Assembly (NCBI RefSeq): GCF_040954645.1
Contig: NC_092810.1
Location: 77,046,160-77,110,159 of the forward strand
Direction: 5' to 3'
DNA from: Diabrotica undecimpunctata
Lineage: Eukaryota; Arthropoda; Insecta; Coleoptera; Chrysomelidae
Length of the DNA: 64,000 nucleotides
How positions within the stretch are numbered: position 1 is the stretch's first letter; every line of letters starts with the position of its first letter. Position numbers and translations under genes: made by a program. This document shows, in pieces, positions 52,306-62,580 of the stretch. Below the pieces are notes generated by a model, which saw only the letters and a list, made by a program, of their open reading frames with translations, ran no database searches and was not told the origin of the DNA.

Positions 52306-53688
52306 ATGGACACTCTTAAGAAAAAGCGTAGTACTTACAAGGCGCAATTCACCCGCATAGAAAAGTGGTACAGCGCTAATACCTCTTGTGATGATAAACA
52401 TCAGTTGTTGTCTCGTATAGACCTTCTCAAGGAGAACTTAGCTAAATATGACTCCATTCAAAATGAAATTGAGTTACTGGACTCACCTAGTGACTCAGAG
52501 GACAGAGAGGAATATGAAAATAAATGTCTGGATCTAAAATGTACCCTACAAGCTCAAGTCGAAGCCTTAAATCAAGTGTCTTCCCGACCAGATCCTGATC
52601 ATTTCTCTCGTAGTGGCCACTCTCATATAAATATTAAGCTACCAAATATTCACTTACCCACATTTAGTGGAAATTGCATCGAATATCCTTCGTTTATCGA
52701 CTTATTCAGAGCCCTAATTGTCAATAATTCACAGTTATCATCAAATGTTGAGAAATTCTTTTATTTAAAATCATATCTAAAGGGAGAAGCGTTAAAGCTA
52801 ATTGATAGGTTGCCGGTAACTGATGATAATTTTGTCATAGCTTTAGATTTATTACACAGCCGGTATAGTAACCAACGGCAGATAATCCGCTCATATTATC
52901 AGCAGTTACTAGCCACTCCTACATTGCAAAAATGTACTTCGCAATCGCTGAGACAATTCGTTGCAAATTCTAAGGCAATTTTGGATGCCTTAGATACGGT
53001 AAAGTTAAGTAAAGCAGAATTGTTTGAATCCTTACTTGTTCATTTATTGGAACAAAAACTTGATTATAGCACTCGCCGCTCATTTGAAGAGCAAGTTTCA
53101 GTGAATCAGCTTCCTTCTATTGATGACTTTTTCTATTTTTTGAGTAACCGTTGTGTTGTTCTGGAAAATATCAACTCTGAGAATAACATTGCGGCCCAAC
53201 AACCCACGTCTAAAGTGACTAGATTTCAAGGTAATGACCATTCTCACCCAAGTAAGTTTAAGGTAGCTTTTCACTCACAATCAAACCCCTCCAGTCAAAT
53301 GGATTCAAAATCAAAACCATATACCTCACAGCCCAAAGGATGTGGTTACTGCTCGCAGCAAAATCACCGCATCTACTCATGCACTAAGTTTTGTTCATTG
53401 CCTGTATCTGATAGAATTGAATATTCAAAGGCCAATAAGCTCTGTTATAACTGTTTAGGTAGTAAGCACTTTTTACAAAACTGTGGTTCAAAGTCTTCCT
53501 GTTCCCTATGCCACTCGAGGCACCATTCTCTTTTACACAACACTCGCAGCTCAGCAGCTAACACTCATACTCCAATTGAGCCCTCTAATCACTCACTCAA
53601 CCACGGAGAGTCTTCCACTCGTTCTATATCTCATACTCTCCTGACGACTCAGCCAGAAATTGACCAGTCCAGCGTCATAAACAATTAA
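52306..53688 (+). CDS. BEL Gag
   Basis: The 460-aa intact frame starts best at the ATG of MDTLKKKRS (52306); an upstream ATG at 52288 is possible. It has LPTFSGNCIEYPSFIDLFRAL, the conserved BEL gag block (about residue 115), then FLKSYLKGEALKLI. Cys/His knuckles lie near the end: CGYCSQQNHRIYSC, CYNCLGSKHFLQNC and CSLCHSRHHSLLH. It ends in a Ser/Thr/His-rich tail with a stop where protease should begin. It could still form particles, but with no pol this copy is non-autonomous. Confidence 0.88.
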   Translation: MDTLKKKRSTYKAQFTRIEKWYSANTSCDDKHQLLSRIDLLKENLAKYDSIQNEIELLDSPSDSEDREEYENKCLDLKCTLQAQVEALNQVSSRPDPDHFSRSGHSHINIKLPNIHLPTFSGNCIEYPSFIDLFRALIVNNSQLSSNVEKFFYLKSYLKGEALKLIDRLPVTDDNFVIALDLLHSRYSNQRQIIRSYYQQLLATPTLQKCTSQSLRQFVANSKAILDALDTVKLSKAELFESLLVHLLEQKLDYSTRRSFEEQVSVNQLPSIDDFFYFLSNRCVVLENINSENNIAAQQPTSKVTRFQGNDHSHPSKFKVAFHSQSNPSSQMDSKSKPYTSQPKGCGYCSQQNHRIYSCTKFCSLPVSDRIEYSKANKLCYNCLGSKHFLQNCGSKSSCSLCHSRHHSLLHNTRSSAANTHTPIEPSNHSLNHGESSTRSISHTLLTTQPEIDQSSVINN

Positions 53689-53801
53689 AATAATACAGTC
53701 CACTTAAAAACCCAAAGAATACCGGCGGTATAAGTTAGTTGAAGATTGAAAGCACGTGGAATCACACATAATTCCACCTCAAACGCCGGTAGTTTTCTCC
53801 A

Positions 53802-54076
53802 CCGATTTTAAAATCAGGGCGTTGTGTTGAAATATTTTCAACAAATCTTTCTTTAGCTTTTTCCTTTGCTCTTTCTGTTTTCTCTCTGGCTACTTTGTAA
53901 AAGTATTCCATACGGTTATTAAGGTCTCTAACATATTTGCTAATTAGGCTTTTTTGATGATATAAAGTTTCTGGTGGTCGTCCTGCAGTATGTTCAAAGA
54001 CTAGTTCGTACGGCTTAAAACCGAGTGTCTTGTTTTTTGTATTATTGTAACATATCACTGCATAAGGCAGGATCAC
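53802..54076 (-). pseudogene. Integrase C-terminal half of the errantivirus-like element
   Basis: ILPYAVICYNNTKNKTLGFKP and YELVFEHTAGRPP are the integrase region after the catalytic Glu. ISTQRPDFKIG leads to the C-terminal domain and is cut by the BEL insertion. The sequence continues at 50335. Confidence 0.8.
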
Positions 54077-54099
54077 TAATGAGTAATCATTGGGATTTT

Positions 54100-54691
54100 C
54101 GGATCATTTCTGATAGTGTGGCATGGAATCTTTCTACAGATCCATTGGATTGTGGATGATTTACACTAGAAAATGTTAATTTTATATCATAGAAGTTGCA
54201 TAGATCTTTAATTATGGCATTTTCGAATTCTTGACCACAGTCACAATGTATTCTTAAAGGTGTTCCGTAATGTTGGAAAAATAGAAGGAGTGTACTCGCT
54301 ACGGTGACTGCCTTTTTATCAGTGAAAGGGTATGCCTGAGTGAATTTAGTTAGTTCATCTCTAATGGTTAATGCATAGTTTCTATTTATGCTTTATTTGC
54401 TCGGATCATTTCTGATAGTGTGGCATGGAATCTTTCTACAGATCCATTGGATTGTGGATGATTTACACTAGAAAATGTTAATTTTATATCATAGAAGTTG
54501 CATAGATCTTTAATTATGGCATTTTCGAATTCTTGACCACAGTCACAATGTATTCTTAAAGGTGTTCCGTAATGTTGGAAAAATAGAAGGAGTGTACTCG
54601 CTACGGTGACTGCCTTTTTATCAGTTAAAGGGTATGCCTGAGTGAATTTAGTTAGTTCATCTCTAATGGTTAATGCATAGTTTCTATACAC
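54100..54691 (-). pseudogene. Integrase catalytic core with a 290-base tandem duplication
   Basis: The segment 54402-54688 is repeated at 54100-54386 with almost no change (for example AGTTAAAGGG against AGTGAAAGGG) and a 15-base spacer (TTATGCTTTATTTGC). Each copy encodes YALTIRDELTKFTQAYPLTDK, HCDCGQEFENAI (second catalytic Asp) and NHPQSNGSVERFHATLSEM (catalytic Glu). The duplication would insert a second core and break the protein. Confidence 0.85.
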
Positions 54692-55060
54692 GGTTCACAA
54701 TTTGTCGATAGCTCACTACAAGTTTAACCCTAATTAGAGAGCTGAAATACAGAGAGGATAGGTAATACGATATAATAGTAAAAACCAACCTGAAACTGGC
54801 GGTTTAAGATGTTTTCGACTAACCCACCTTGTATCTGAAATAATACAATACCTTATAATCCTATTACGAAGGTATATTAAAAGGTTACAGATGTGTTACA
54901 CCAGTGTCGTAGAGTATATGATTGAAACATTTTTTTGAACTAAATAAATATATTTTTTAAATTGTACTTATGTAAATTGTATTTTTTAATAAAACTTCTT
55001 TATTTTATTCAAAAATAAAAAGTTTCTTGCCATTTGTAAAAGATACATTTATTTAATTAA

Positions 55061-55458
55061 GGGGAAAGGCGCCAAATGTCGCCTGGCATAATTTCCAATG
55101 TGTTTTAAATGTATCCATTATTTTCGAATTCGTAGAAAACTAATAAATATTTTTGAAAAATTTAAACGCAGAATGAAAGATTACATTATTACTGAGGGCA
55201 GAAAGTCCCTGAAAACTTCTACAATGTTTATTTTAATATGTTATGTAACAGGGGTGAAAATAAAAGAGAAAATATAGTATAATTTTTAATTGAAAATATT
55301 GCATGCAAAAGAAACTTTTTATTTATTCTAATAAATATTTCATTTTGCCTTTAAATTTTTCAAAAATGCTGTTTAGTTTTCTCAGGATTTGAAAAAAAAA
55401 TGGATACATTTAAAACACATTGAACATTTTTACAGGCGACATTTTGCGCCTTTCCCCT
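55061..55458. mobile_element. 398-base MITE with 60-base terminal inverted repeats
   Basis: The ends read GGGGAAAGGCGCCAAATGTC on the left and, inverted, AGGGGAAAGGCGCAAAATGT on the right. Matching continues for about 60 bases to TGTTTTAAATGTATCCATT. TTA or TTAA flanks both sides (55057-55060, 55459-55462), so it fits a piggyBac-like MITE. No coding region. Confidence 0.8.
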
Positions 55459-55515
55459 TTAATACCTTACGATTACAACTATTATTACTTACCTTATATA
55501 ATTACGATTAGAAAA

Positions 55516-56890
55516 CTATTCAAATTCAAAATAAATAGGATCAACTTCGGAATCCGAGTCATCTTGAGGGTTAATAATTAGCGGTTGTGTCTCTACGGTC
55601 GCATCAATTATGTTATCAAGATCCCACATTTTTTGTTCTTCTTCTATTACATGCCGTACTGCATCTTTCCAGTTTTGTTCTGTAATATGTTGTAAAGACT
55701 CGTATAACAATCACGTACAGCTTGTATTTTATATAACGTATTTTTACTAGCCACATAACTTTTCATTTGTGCCCAAATGAGTTCAATTGGATTTATTTCG
55801 CAGTGGTAGGGTGGAAGTCTAAGGACTGTAATGTTTCGCCTTTCCGCCATTTTGTCAACTACGTATTCCTTGAACTTAGATTTGTGTTGTTGGGCAATTT
55901 TTAGAAGTTCTGCTTTTACCATTCCATCTTCGTAAGGCAGATACTTATTCCGCAGCCAGTCAAGAATATCCTGTTTCTTCCACGGAGTCGTTGGAAGTCT
56001 TTCTACTAGTCGTGAATGATAAGGTGCATTATCTAATACTATAATTGAATTTGGTGGTATGTGTTCAATCATCTGCTCAAAATACTCTTCGAAAACATCA
56101 GCTGTCATCTCCTCGTGATAGTCTTTTGTGCTTTTGGACTGAAATTCCAACAAACCATGCTTAACAAATCCTTTTTCACTGCCAATGTGAGAAATTATTA
56201 ATCTACTGCCTTTACCAGAAGGTGGGGAGATACCAGTAGACCAACCTTCCATAAAGGCTTGCCTGGAGCTTAATATATTTTTATCTGACCAATTTTTTTT
56301 TAGAGTATGACCTGAGTTTACCCACGTTTCATTGTGGTAGAAGATGGGCCTTCCTTCAGCCCGGAATTTTCGTATGGATCTAGATAATTTCTTCTCCAAC
56401 ATATTATCTCCCCCCGGTCAATCAAAAGTGATTTTCAGTCTGATTTCTCCCACCGGAAATTTAATTCTTTTAAAACTTGCCACAATTTAGTTCGTCCGAT
56501 ATGAGGCAAATCCGGGTCGTCTCTAACTTCTTGTAAAATTTTGTTTAGGTTTGGTATTTCTTTTTGAAAAAAAAAAAATCCATGAATTTTCCTTCGAATA
56601 CCATTTTTGGCAAATTCATCAATTTCAATAGGCTTTTTCCCTCTCTTTAAGTGTTCGTTTGTGTTTTTGTTAGCTATACCGTGTTTTTTTCTTTCTGATA
56701 GGAACCTATACCAACCAGTCATGTTGGCACAACTTTCGACTATGTTGCGAACAGTGTTTGTGGGATTCTGAGAAATCAGAGCATCGTGAACATTCAGGAC
56801 AATAGTCTTCTCTCTTGGTGAATAGACAGACTTACTGACTGTACGCAACAATACCGGTGTAAAACTTGATGATGTTGATGATGAAGCCAT
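55516..56890 (-). pseudogene. DD82E transposase, inactivated
   Basis: The probable start is the ATG at 56890 (MASSSTSSS). The N-terminal DNA-binding part (to 56435) ends with a TGA after RWEKSD. The catalytic part (55647-56402) has HNETWVN where the first Asp should be (Asn24 of this frame), VLDNAPYH (Asp124) and NPIELIW (Glu207). Exactly 82 residues lie between the last two, which is the D-D-82-E spacing of the Sailor group. A shift near 55700 leads to the C-terminus (LYESLQHITEQNWKDAV, 55516-55710). The stop, at least two shifts and the Asp-to-Asn change show the copy is dead. Confidence 0.85.
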
Positions 56891-57031
56891 CACAAACAAT
56901 CCAACAAAACGAGCACGAGCGAAAGGTACGTATATGTCCGTAGGTATATGGAATAAAAAATCACTCACGCACTGCATATAATTCGCAAAAGAAATATTCG
57001 AGACGCTAATTACTGCCGTAGACGCGGACAC

Positions 57032-57480
57032 ACCGACGCGACGAGCCGTAAATTACATGCGATCAAAAACGTACTAAACAAAAAAATTGTTTTCGTTCGT
57101 AATAACTTCACCCTTTTAAGTTAAGTTTCGAATATAAACTGAACAAACGAGGCACGTGGCCAAAGCATACCTATTATATTATTAAAAATCTGGGGAATTC
57201 CATCCTAATTATCTTGCAACGAATAGTACCTTCGGATATGAATTCCAGGTTTTCTAGTAAAGTGATTAAACGCGAAGATTAGTATTGAAATATCCAAAGA
57301 GATAAGGTATTCTTATTTACAAAATTGTTAATGGTTAAATTCTTATTTTTATTAATATAATATAATTACATAACAGCCGTGAAAGTTTTAATTGTTTTTT
57401 TGCTAAATATATTAGTATTAAAATATTATTAATATTATATATATAACAGTATTAAAAAATATTATATTATTATTTAATGA
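57032..57480. other. Non-coding end of the mariner-type element
   Basis: AT-rich, with several TATATA and ATTATT tracts. No gene or further repeat recognised. Confidence 0.5.
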
Positions 57481-57570
57481 ATAAACACCTAAGGAACGCC
57501 TATGGTTTACGACCGTTTTATGAGTTTGAGGCACATTTCGTGATCTCAACAATTTATGAACGGAGAATAG

Positions 57571-57842
57571 TGGGATATTCAAATATGTCTATGTTGATCC
57601 TTTCAAATGGCGTTTTCGGTGTTTCCGTTATAACTAATGGTCCACTTAAATTTTTTCTGTAAATTTTGACCTTTTGGCAAATTTCACAGGCTTTTATATA
57701 TTTTTCGACATCTTTTGCTAAGTTCTTCTAATTATATTTTTCTTTTATACGTCTGACGGTTTCGTTTATTCCTCTGTGCAAGTTATTTTTGCCACAATGG
57801 TAATGTTCTAGGATTTGTGGGGTTTCGTCTTCACTTGCCTGT
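57571..57842 (-). pseudogene. Integrase zinc finger of the errantivirus-like element
   Basis: The minus strand encodes ILEHYHCGKNNLHRGINE, then YIKACEICQKVKIYRKN and ITETPKTPFERINIDIFEY. This is the HHCC finger and the start of the catalytic core. It has in-frame stops (for example after KEKYN) and is cut by the mariner-type insertion. Confidence 0.75.
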
Positions 57843-58289
57843 TTAATTACATTTTGGCAGGATTTTTAATTTAAGTTCTTTGTCTGCAAATATATATAAA
57901 AATATTTCTAGAATGGGAAGTTCGAGATTATTTTCTATGCAATAGGTCTTTGATTCGTCAAATTGTTCTTGGTTCGCATAAAGTATGAGAAATAAGTATG
58001 ACATTACTCTTTGTGGATCGAAAGGTAATGGGATAATGAAATATTTTCGATCTTTTACGGTTTTACTGGATACGATATTGATCCTTCGGTTACTGTATTC
58101 TATATTTTCTTTGAATATGTCACTCATTATTTTTTCTTGCAGGTCCTCAAGTTTAATCTGCCAGAAAAAAGTAAGGATATTCTTGTGAGATTTATCTAAC
58201 AGTTCTGCGTTTGACGTTTCTATTTTGGAGTAATCGATAATGGATTTTATTCTATATAATTCGAGAAATTTTTCGAATTCTTCGGACAT
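57843..58289 (-). pseudogene. RNase H-integrase spacer of the errantivirus-like element
   Basis: The 148-aa frame (EFEKFLELYRIKSIIDYSK, YFIIPLPFDPQRVMSYLF, LPILEIFLYIFADKELKLKIL) fits the linker between RNase H and integrase in gypsy-group elements. The ATG at 58289 is internal to pol. Confidence 0.6.
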
Positions 58290-58294
58290 CTTTT

Positions 58295-58720
58295 CTATTC
58301 CTTCTTCTGTGTCCTCTTTTTCTTCTTCGTCTTCTTCTGTCTTGGTTTCATCTCTGTTAGATGCGTGCAGGGCAAGTTTTGATTGAAACGGTGCTCTATT
58401 TTGAAATTATATTCTTCAAGTTTTAGGCGCCAGCGTGCTAGGCAGCTTCCTAGGTCTTTGATTGAAAATAGCCATGTAAGAGCTCGATGATCCGTGATAA
58501 GAGTAAACTTGCGACCGAAAAGATATGGTCTGAAATGTTTTACTGCCCATACTATAGCTAGTAATTCTCTCTCTATTGTGGAATATTTGGTTTCTGCACT
58601 GCATAATGTTCGTGAGGCATAAGCGATTGGCAGATCTTTTCCTAATGCGACTTGTGACAAAACGACTCCAATTGCGAAAGCACTAGCGTCAGTAGTAAGT
58701 AGTGAGTAAAAAGGGTTCTT
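58295..58720 (-). pseudogene. RNase H of the errantivirus-like element
   Basis: LPIAYASRTLCSAETKYSTIERE, LLAIVWAVKHFRPYLFGRKF and ITDHRALTWLFSIKD are the conserved RNase H blocks, followed by HRFNQNLPCTH where the usual NADALSR-type motif is altered. It ends in a Lys/Glu-rich stretch and is separated from RT by shifts near 58700-59150. Confidence 0.8.
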
Positions 58721-60214
58721 TAAAATTTGGATATATGAGAATTGGGTCTGTCATTAGAATATTTTTGAGATTGTTGAATGCTTCCTTACATTCGGTATTA
58801 AAAACAAAAAGGATATCTTTTTGAAGTAATTTAGTCAGTGGTTTGGAAATTTTGGCAAAATTCGGGATAAATCTACGGTAGTAACCTACTATGCCTAAAA
58901 ATGATTTTATTTCTTTAGTTGTCTTGGGTTCTGGGAAACTTTTTATGCATGATATCTTGGCAGGATTTGTTTTTACTCCGTGTTCAGTTACGAGGTGTCC
59001 TAAGTATGCGACTTCTTCTCTTTAGAATTCACATTTATCCGGTTGTATCTTCAGATTTGCTTTCCTTAATCTTATAAATACTTCTGTCATTCGTGACATA
59101 TGTTCGTGAATGGTGGCTGAATAGATGATTATGTCGTCCATATATACTAAACATCCCTCGTTTTGAATCCCCAAGAGGATGTTATTAATGTGGAAGGAGC
59201 ATTCCTTAATCCGAACAAATTCGTAATGTCCGTTGTCAACTGAAAATACTGTTTTGTTTGGATATCTTTTGGATCGATTTCAATTTGGTGGAATCCGGAC
59301 GCCAAATCTAATGTTGTAAAGTACTGACATTTTCCAAGTTGGTCCAACAATTCTGAAATTTGTTTAAGTGAATAACGGTCTTCTATTGTAACTTCATTAA
59401 GTTTACGATAGTCAATAACGACTATCCATTTCTGTTTGCCAGATGCGTCAAGTTTTTTGGGTACCACCCACACTGGACTTGACTAGGGCGATATGCTATG
59501 CCGAATTATTCCGTGCTCTAGCATTTTGTTGGTTTGTGTCTTTACCTCTTCTTTATGAACCTGTGGATATCTGTAAGATTTCGTATATATCGGTTTCGCG
59601 TTGTTCGTTTGGATTGCGTGCTTAATTTCATTTGTGAATGTTTGTGTTGTGTGAAGCTTGTCACCTTCTACGTAAAATATATCTGAAAATTCCGTACAAA
59701 TGTTTAGAATTTGTTCCTTTTCTTCTGAGTTTAAGTGGCCAATTCTCAGTTGTTCTTTAATTATTTGTTCTCTGTCTATAATTGGATGTTCGCAGTGATT
59801 TTCGTCGTAGGTGAAAATTGTCTCCAAGTTTTCTATAGGTTCGATGGAAATATTCGAAAATTCGATTATTTTTGGCATTGCATTAGCATTAATGACGAAA
59901 GATAAAAAGTCTCCATTTTCGTCTACATGAACTAATGCGTGAGGAATTCGAACTTTTTCGATTTCTTGGGATGACAGTATTGCGTCTGTATTGGATAGGT
60001 TGCATTTTAATTTGAATATTTGTTCTGTTCGGCTATCAATCGAAATTTGGTTTATTTTTTCTTTTATTCGTTTTTTCTCTGGTCTTGGGATGTGTTGTTG
60101 ATCATGAGTGTTTTCATGAAGTGAGCTGCTATTTTGTTGAGCTTTAATGTTTGTGTTTGATTTCGGATATGTTTGAAAATTATTTGGCGGTACTATTTTT
60201 GTAGGAAATGTCAC
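58721..60214 (-). pseudogene. Reverse transcriptase of the errantivirus-like element
   Basis: The frame 59483-60214 holds the spacer and the RT beginning (EVKTQTNKMLEHGIIRHSISP), ended by an in-frame TAG at 59483-59485. RT continues in the same frame with VWVVPKKLDASGKQKW, IDYRKLNEVT and YFTTLDLASGFHQIEI (motif A; 59147-59473). After a shift near 59180-59200 the YMDD box (VYMDDIIIYS) and FLGIVGYYRRF appear near 59140-58860. The RT is non-functional as it stands. Confidence 0.82.
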
Positions 60215-60594
60215 CGGTATATTTTCTGTGATGTGGTAAGTTGTCTGGATTTAAGGTCTATTATGCATTCGTAATGGTCTAGGAAATCTAGGCCTATTAT
60301 GTCGTCAAAGTCAATGTCTAGATTAAAAATGAAAACTTTGTGAGGGTTGTCATCGGTAAAGGGAATAAGGACAGATTCTGTAATTAAGAGTTTTTCGTCG
60401 GTTATGTCTTGAATGGTAATGTTTTCTGAGGATCGGTTATGATAATTTCGTGCAGTATTCTCTTTGAAAACTGTAATTCCTGCACCGGTGTCAATTAGAA
60501 GTTTAAAAGTATTCGTAGCGTCATTGATATAATACAAGTTTTTAGAACTCATTGTGTGAAAGGGGCTTACAGGAATTTCTGTTCGGGAACACAT
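60211..60594 (-). CDS. Aspartic protease of the errantivirus-like element
   Basis: TFKLLIDTGAGITVFKENTA contains the catalytic DTG. FDDIIGLDFLDHYECIIDL is the second conserved block. It overlaps the next frame by four bases (60211-60214), which is compatible with frameshifting in pol or with decay. The protease domain itself is intact. Confidence 0.8.
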   Translation of the reverse strand: MCSRTEIPVSPFHTMSSKNLYYINDATNTFKLLIDTGAGITVFKENTARNYHNRSSENITIQDITDEKLLITESVLIPFTDDNPHKVFIFNLDIDFDDIIGLDFLDHYECIIDLKSRQLTTSQKIYR

Positions 60595-61178
60595 TCACAT
60601 TTGGATCGAAATTGTCCAAATTGAGGGCTTGGATTTGTTGTTGTACGTTCATAATATCGGTTGAAAGATTCGTATATACTGGAGGATGGTTCTGATTGGG
60701 TAGCGAAAGAAAATCCTGATAATTTTCTGTATCAGGTGTATCATTGATATAATCAGATGTATCATTGGTATAATCGTAAAAATAGTCAGTTTGAAGATCA
60801 TCCTTTGTATAATAATCTTCATACGATTCTACGAGATCATCAGGGTATTCATTAAAGACATGGACTCTTTGCTGAAAATTTTGGAAATTTGGATTTCTCT
60901 GAATAACAGAGGGGCGATTCTGTGGTTGATTTTGAGAAGGGAAGTTCGATCTCTGTGGGTTTAAATTTTGTTGATTGGAAGAGTGTTGATTTTGATTACT
61001 TGGGTAATTTTGTGGTCTACTATTATATTGATTGGAAGGTTTTGGTTATTTTGGTAGTTTTGTGGTCTACCGTTATATTGATTTTGGTAATAAGGAAAAC
61101 GTGATGAGCGAGATTCGCTGCTTAAATGGCCAATACAACCACAACTTGTGCATTTGGAAAAATTAGATGAGGTTCTTT
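60595..61178 (-). pseudogene. Gag C-terminal region with a degenerate zinc knuckle
   Basis: KCTSCGCIGHLSSES (near 61150) has the CxxC and His of a CCHC knuckle but Ser in place of the last Cys. It is followed by an Asn/Gln-rich tail. Frame breaks occur around 61040, where an imperfect copy of a Gln/Asn stretch (GATTGGAAGGTTTTGGTTAT) is seen. Confidence 0.6.
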
Positions 61179-61817
61179 TCATCGGTTGGAAGGTTTTGGA
61201 TTATTTTGGCTATCTTTATATGATTTTTGTGCTTCGAAATACGATAACTGAAGTTCACGTCGGATACGGTTACTGGCTTGAATAAGATCTTTAGGGTTAC
61301 TAGCCCTAATTATTTGTCCTAAGCGGAGTTCTAGTCCAGTTAAAAGAATATTCAAAGCCATAAAGTTAATTAACGTGCATTGAGCGATCTTTTGGTCTTG
61401 TGTTAGGCCTGATTTTTGGATTGAGGCGTGCATGTTTGCATTTAGAACTTGTAGTCTGTTGAAAAGGGTTAAGGGTGATTCATTTGATAACTGTCGGAGT
61501 CTTTGTAGGTCATGAATTAAAGAAGTGAGATCTCGACTATCTCCGAAATGAAGGTTTAATAAATTTTTGATGTCCGTATATGAAGTTGGTTTTCTAGAGT
61601 TTATTAGTTGAGCTGCTTTACCTCTTAGTTTATTTTTAATGTGAATCGTTAATAAGACACGTTGGTCTCCCGAAGACGTTTTAATCGCGCAATAACATGC
61701 GTCTAAGAATGTGGGAAGAGAGATTGGGTCTCCATCAAACTCAGGAATTATGAAAAATATTTCTGAAAGTTTGTAGGGTTCAATTTTAACTTGGGTTTGT
61801 GAACGTGTTTTAGGCAT
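61179..61817 (-). CDS. Gag of the errantivirus-like element
   Basis: The 212-aa frame starts MPKTRSQTQVK at 61817. The blocks FIIPEFDGDPISLPTFLDAC, NKLRGKAAQLINSRKP and LLNLHFGDSRDLTSLIHDL are the typical gypsy-group capsid (PF03732-like). It ends near the start of the zinc-knuckle region by a shift. It would assemble the particle core. Confidence 0.85.
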   Translation of the reverse strand: MPKTRSQTQVKIEPYKLSEIFFIIPEFDGDPISLPTFLDACYCAIKTSSGDQRVLLTIHIKNKLRGKAAQLINSRKPTSYTDIKNLLNLHFGDSRDLTSLIHDLQRLRQLSNESPLTLFNRLQVLNANMHASIQKSGLTQDQKIAQCTLINFMALNILLTGLELRLGQIIRASNPKDLIQASNRIRRELQLSYFEAQKSYKDSQNNPKPSNR

Positions 61818-62332
61818 TTTGACAATAATATGTCAGTGGAAGTATAAAAACAAAATATACAAAAATAAATATGGTAAACTAAAATAAAATATAGTAAAAT
61901 CGAGTAAAATATGGTAAAATCAAGTAAAATGTGGTAAAATAAAGTAAAATATCGGTGAAAGAATAATATGAAATCAATGAAATGCGTAAATAAAAATGAT
62001 AAAATAGTAAAAGTATGTAATAAAAAAAATATTTCCTTATTAGAAAATCAGCTTGGCTTGACTTTCTGTATAGTCAAGATTATAAATTGAAAATATGATG
62101 TATGTACGATATGTTTGCAAATATTAAAATAGTAAAAACGAGATGATTTAATAACTTACATTAACAGAAACATCGAGGACGTCTTGTTTTCTAACGGGAT
62201 CTGCTACCAGGGGCTTCGCCAGGTGTTTCTTCCGTAGTATCCAGTTGAATGAGGACGGCTCTAGGTTCTTTTCCGTTGAGAGATAGGGATCCGCTGTTGC
62301 TAGTGAGTTTCCTTGTTCTAACAACGTTAACC
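61818..62332 (-). other. Leader of the errantivirus-like element
   Basis: Includes an imprecise 15-17-base repeat, GTAAAATATGGTAAAATCAA (61871-61950). No gene. Confidence 0.6.
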
Positions 62333-62352
62333 GGATCCTACTGACTGCGCCA
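62333..62352 (-). promoter_or_regulatory. Primer-binding site of the errantivirus-like element
   Basis: The minus strand reads TGGCGCAGTCAGTAGGATCC, the tRNA-Ser-type site used by the 17.6/297 group of gypsy elements, as I recall. Two bases separate it from the LTR remnant ending TTTAACA. Confidence 0.8.
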
Positions 62353-62361
62353 AATGTTAAA

Positions 62362-62580
62362 TAACTACTGTTCACTACTGTGCGAACTAGTGAGTGAACT
62401 AGAAGTGACTAGTGAGTGTAGTAGTGTCTGGGAGCTCGGGAGATTGAAACCACGGAAGCCCTGAAGAAGACATCAGAGAGGATGTCGAAAGCTCGGCAAA
62501 ATGGATATCGACGCGGTTCAACCCGGAAGACTGGTGAGTTTAATATTAATTTTTATAATAATATTAATCTTAGCTCTAAG

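Larger units (their letters stand above)
50340..53801 (+). mobile_element. Rearranged BEL/Pao fragment, protease before gag
   Basis: Plus-strand order is protease (50403-51081), LTR end (to 51402), primer-binding site, leader, gag (52306-53688), then a second LTR end (53688-53801). Normal order would be LTR-gag-protease-RT. The structure can be explained as two tandem copies sharing an LTR and each losing most of pol. A segment of about 105 bases (AATAATACAGTCCACTT ... CAAACGCCGGTA) occurs at 51288-51395 and 53688-53791. It lies inside the integrase of the errantivirus-like element. Confidence 0.75.
54692..57570 (-). mobile_element. DD82E (Sailor-like) Tc1/mariner element, decayed
   Basis: This insertion interrupts the integrase between its zinc-finger part (57.5-57.9 kb) and core (54.69 kb). 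The ends are imperfect inverted repeats: GGTTCACAATTTGTCGATAG near 54697 and, inverted, CGTTCATAAATTGTTGAGAT near 57555. It carries one transposase gene (55516-56890, minus) and a 398-base MITE at 55061-55458. Confidence 0.65.
48139..62361 (-). mobile_element. Errantivirus-like Ty3 element (gag-pol-env), decayed, with two nested insertions
   Basis: Read on the minus strand the order is primer-binding site (62333-62352), gag (61179-61817), zinc-knuckle region, protease (60211-60594), RT, RNase H, integrase (57.9-57.5, 54.7-53.8, 50.3 kb), envelope (50189-48390), polypurine tract and a putative 3' LTR. Integrase is split twice: by a mariner-type element at about 54.69-57.57 kb and by a BEL fragment at about 50.34-53.80 kb. 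Removing the two insertions leaves an internal region close to 8 kb, about right for this family. The 5' LTR is reduced to a few bases. Most genes have stops or shifts. Confidence 0.8.
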
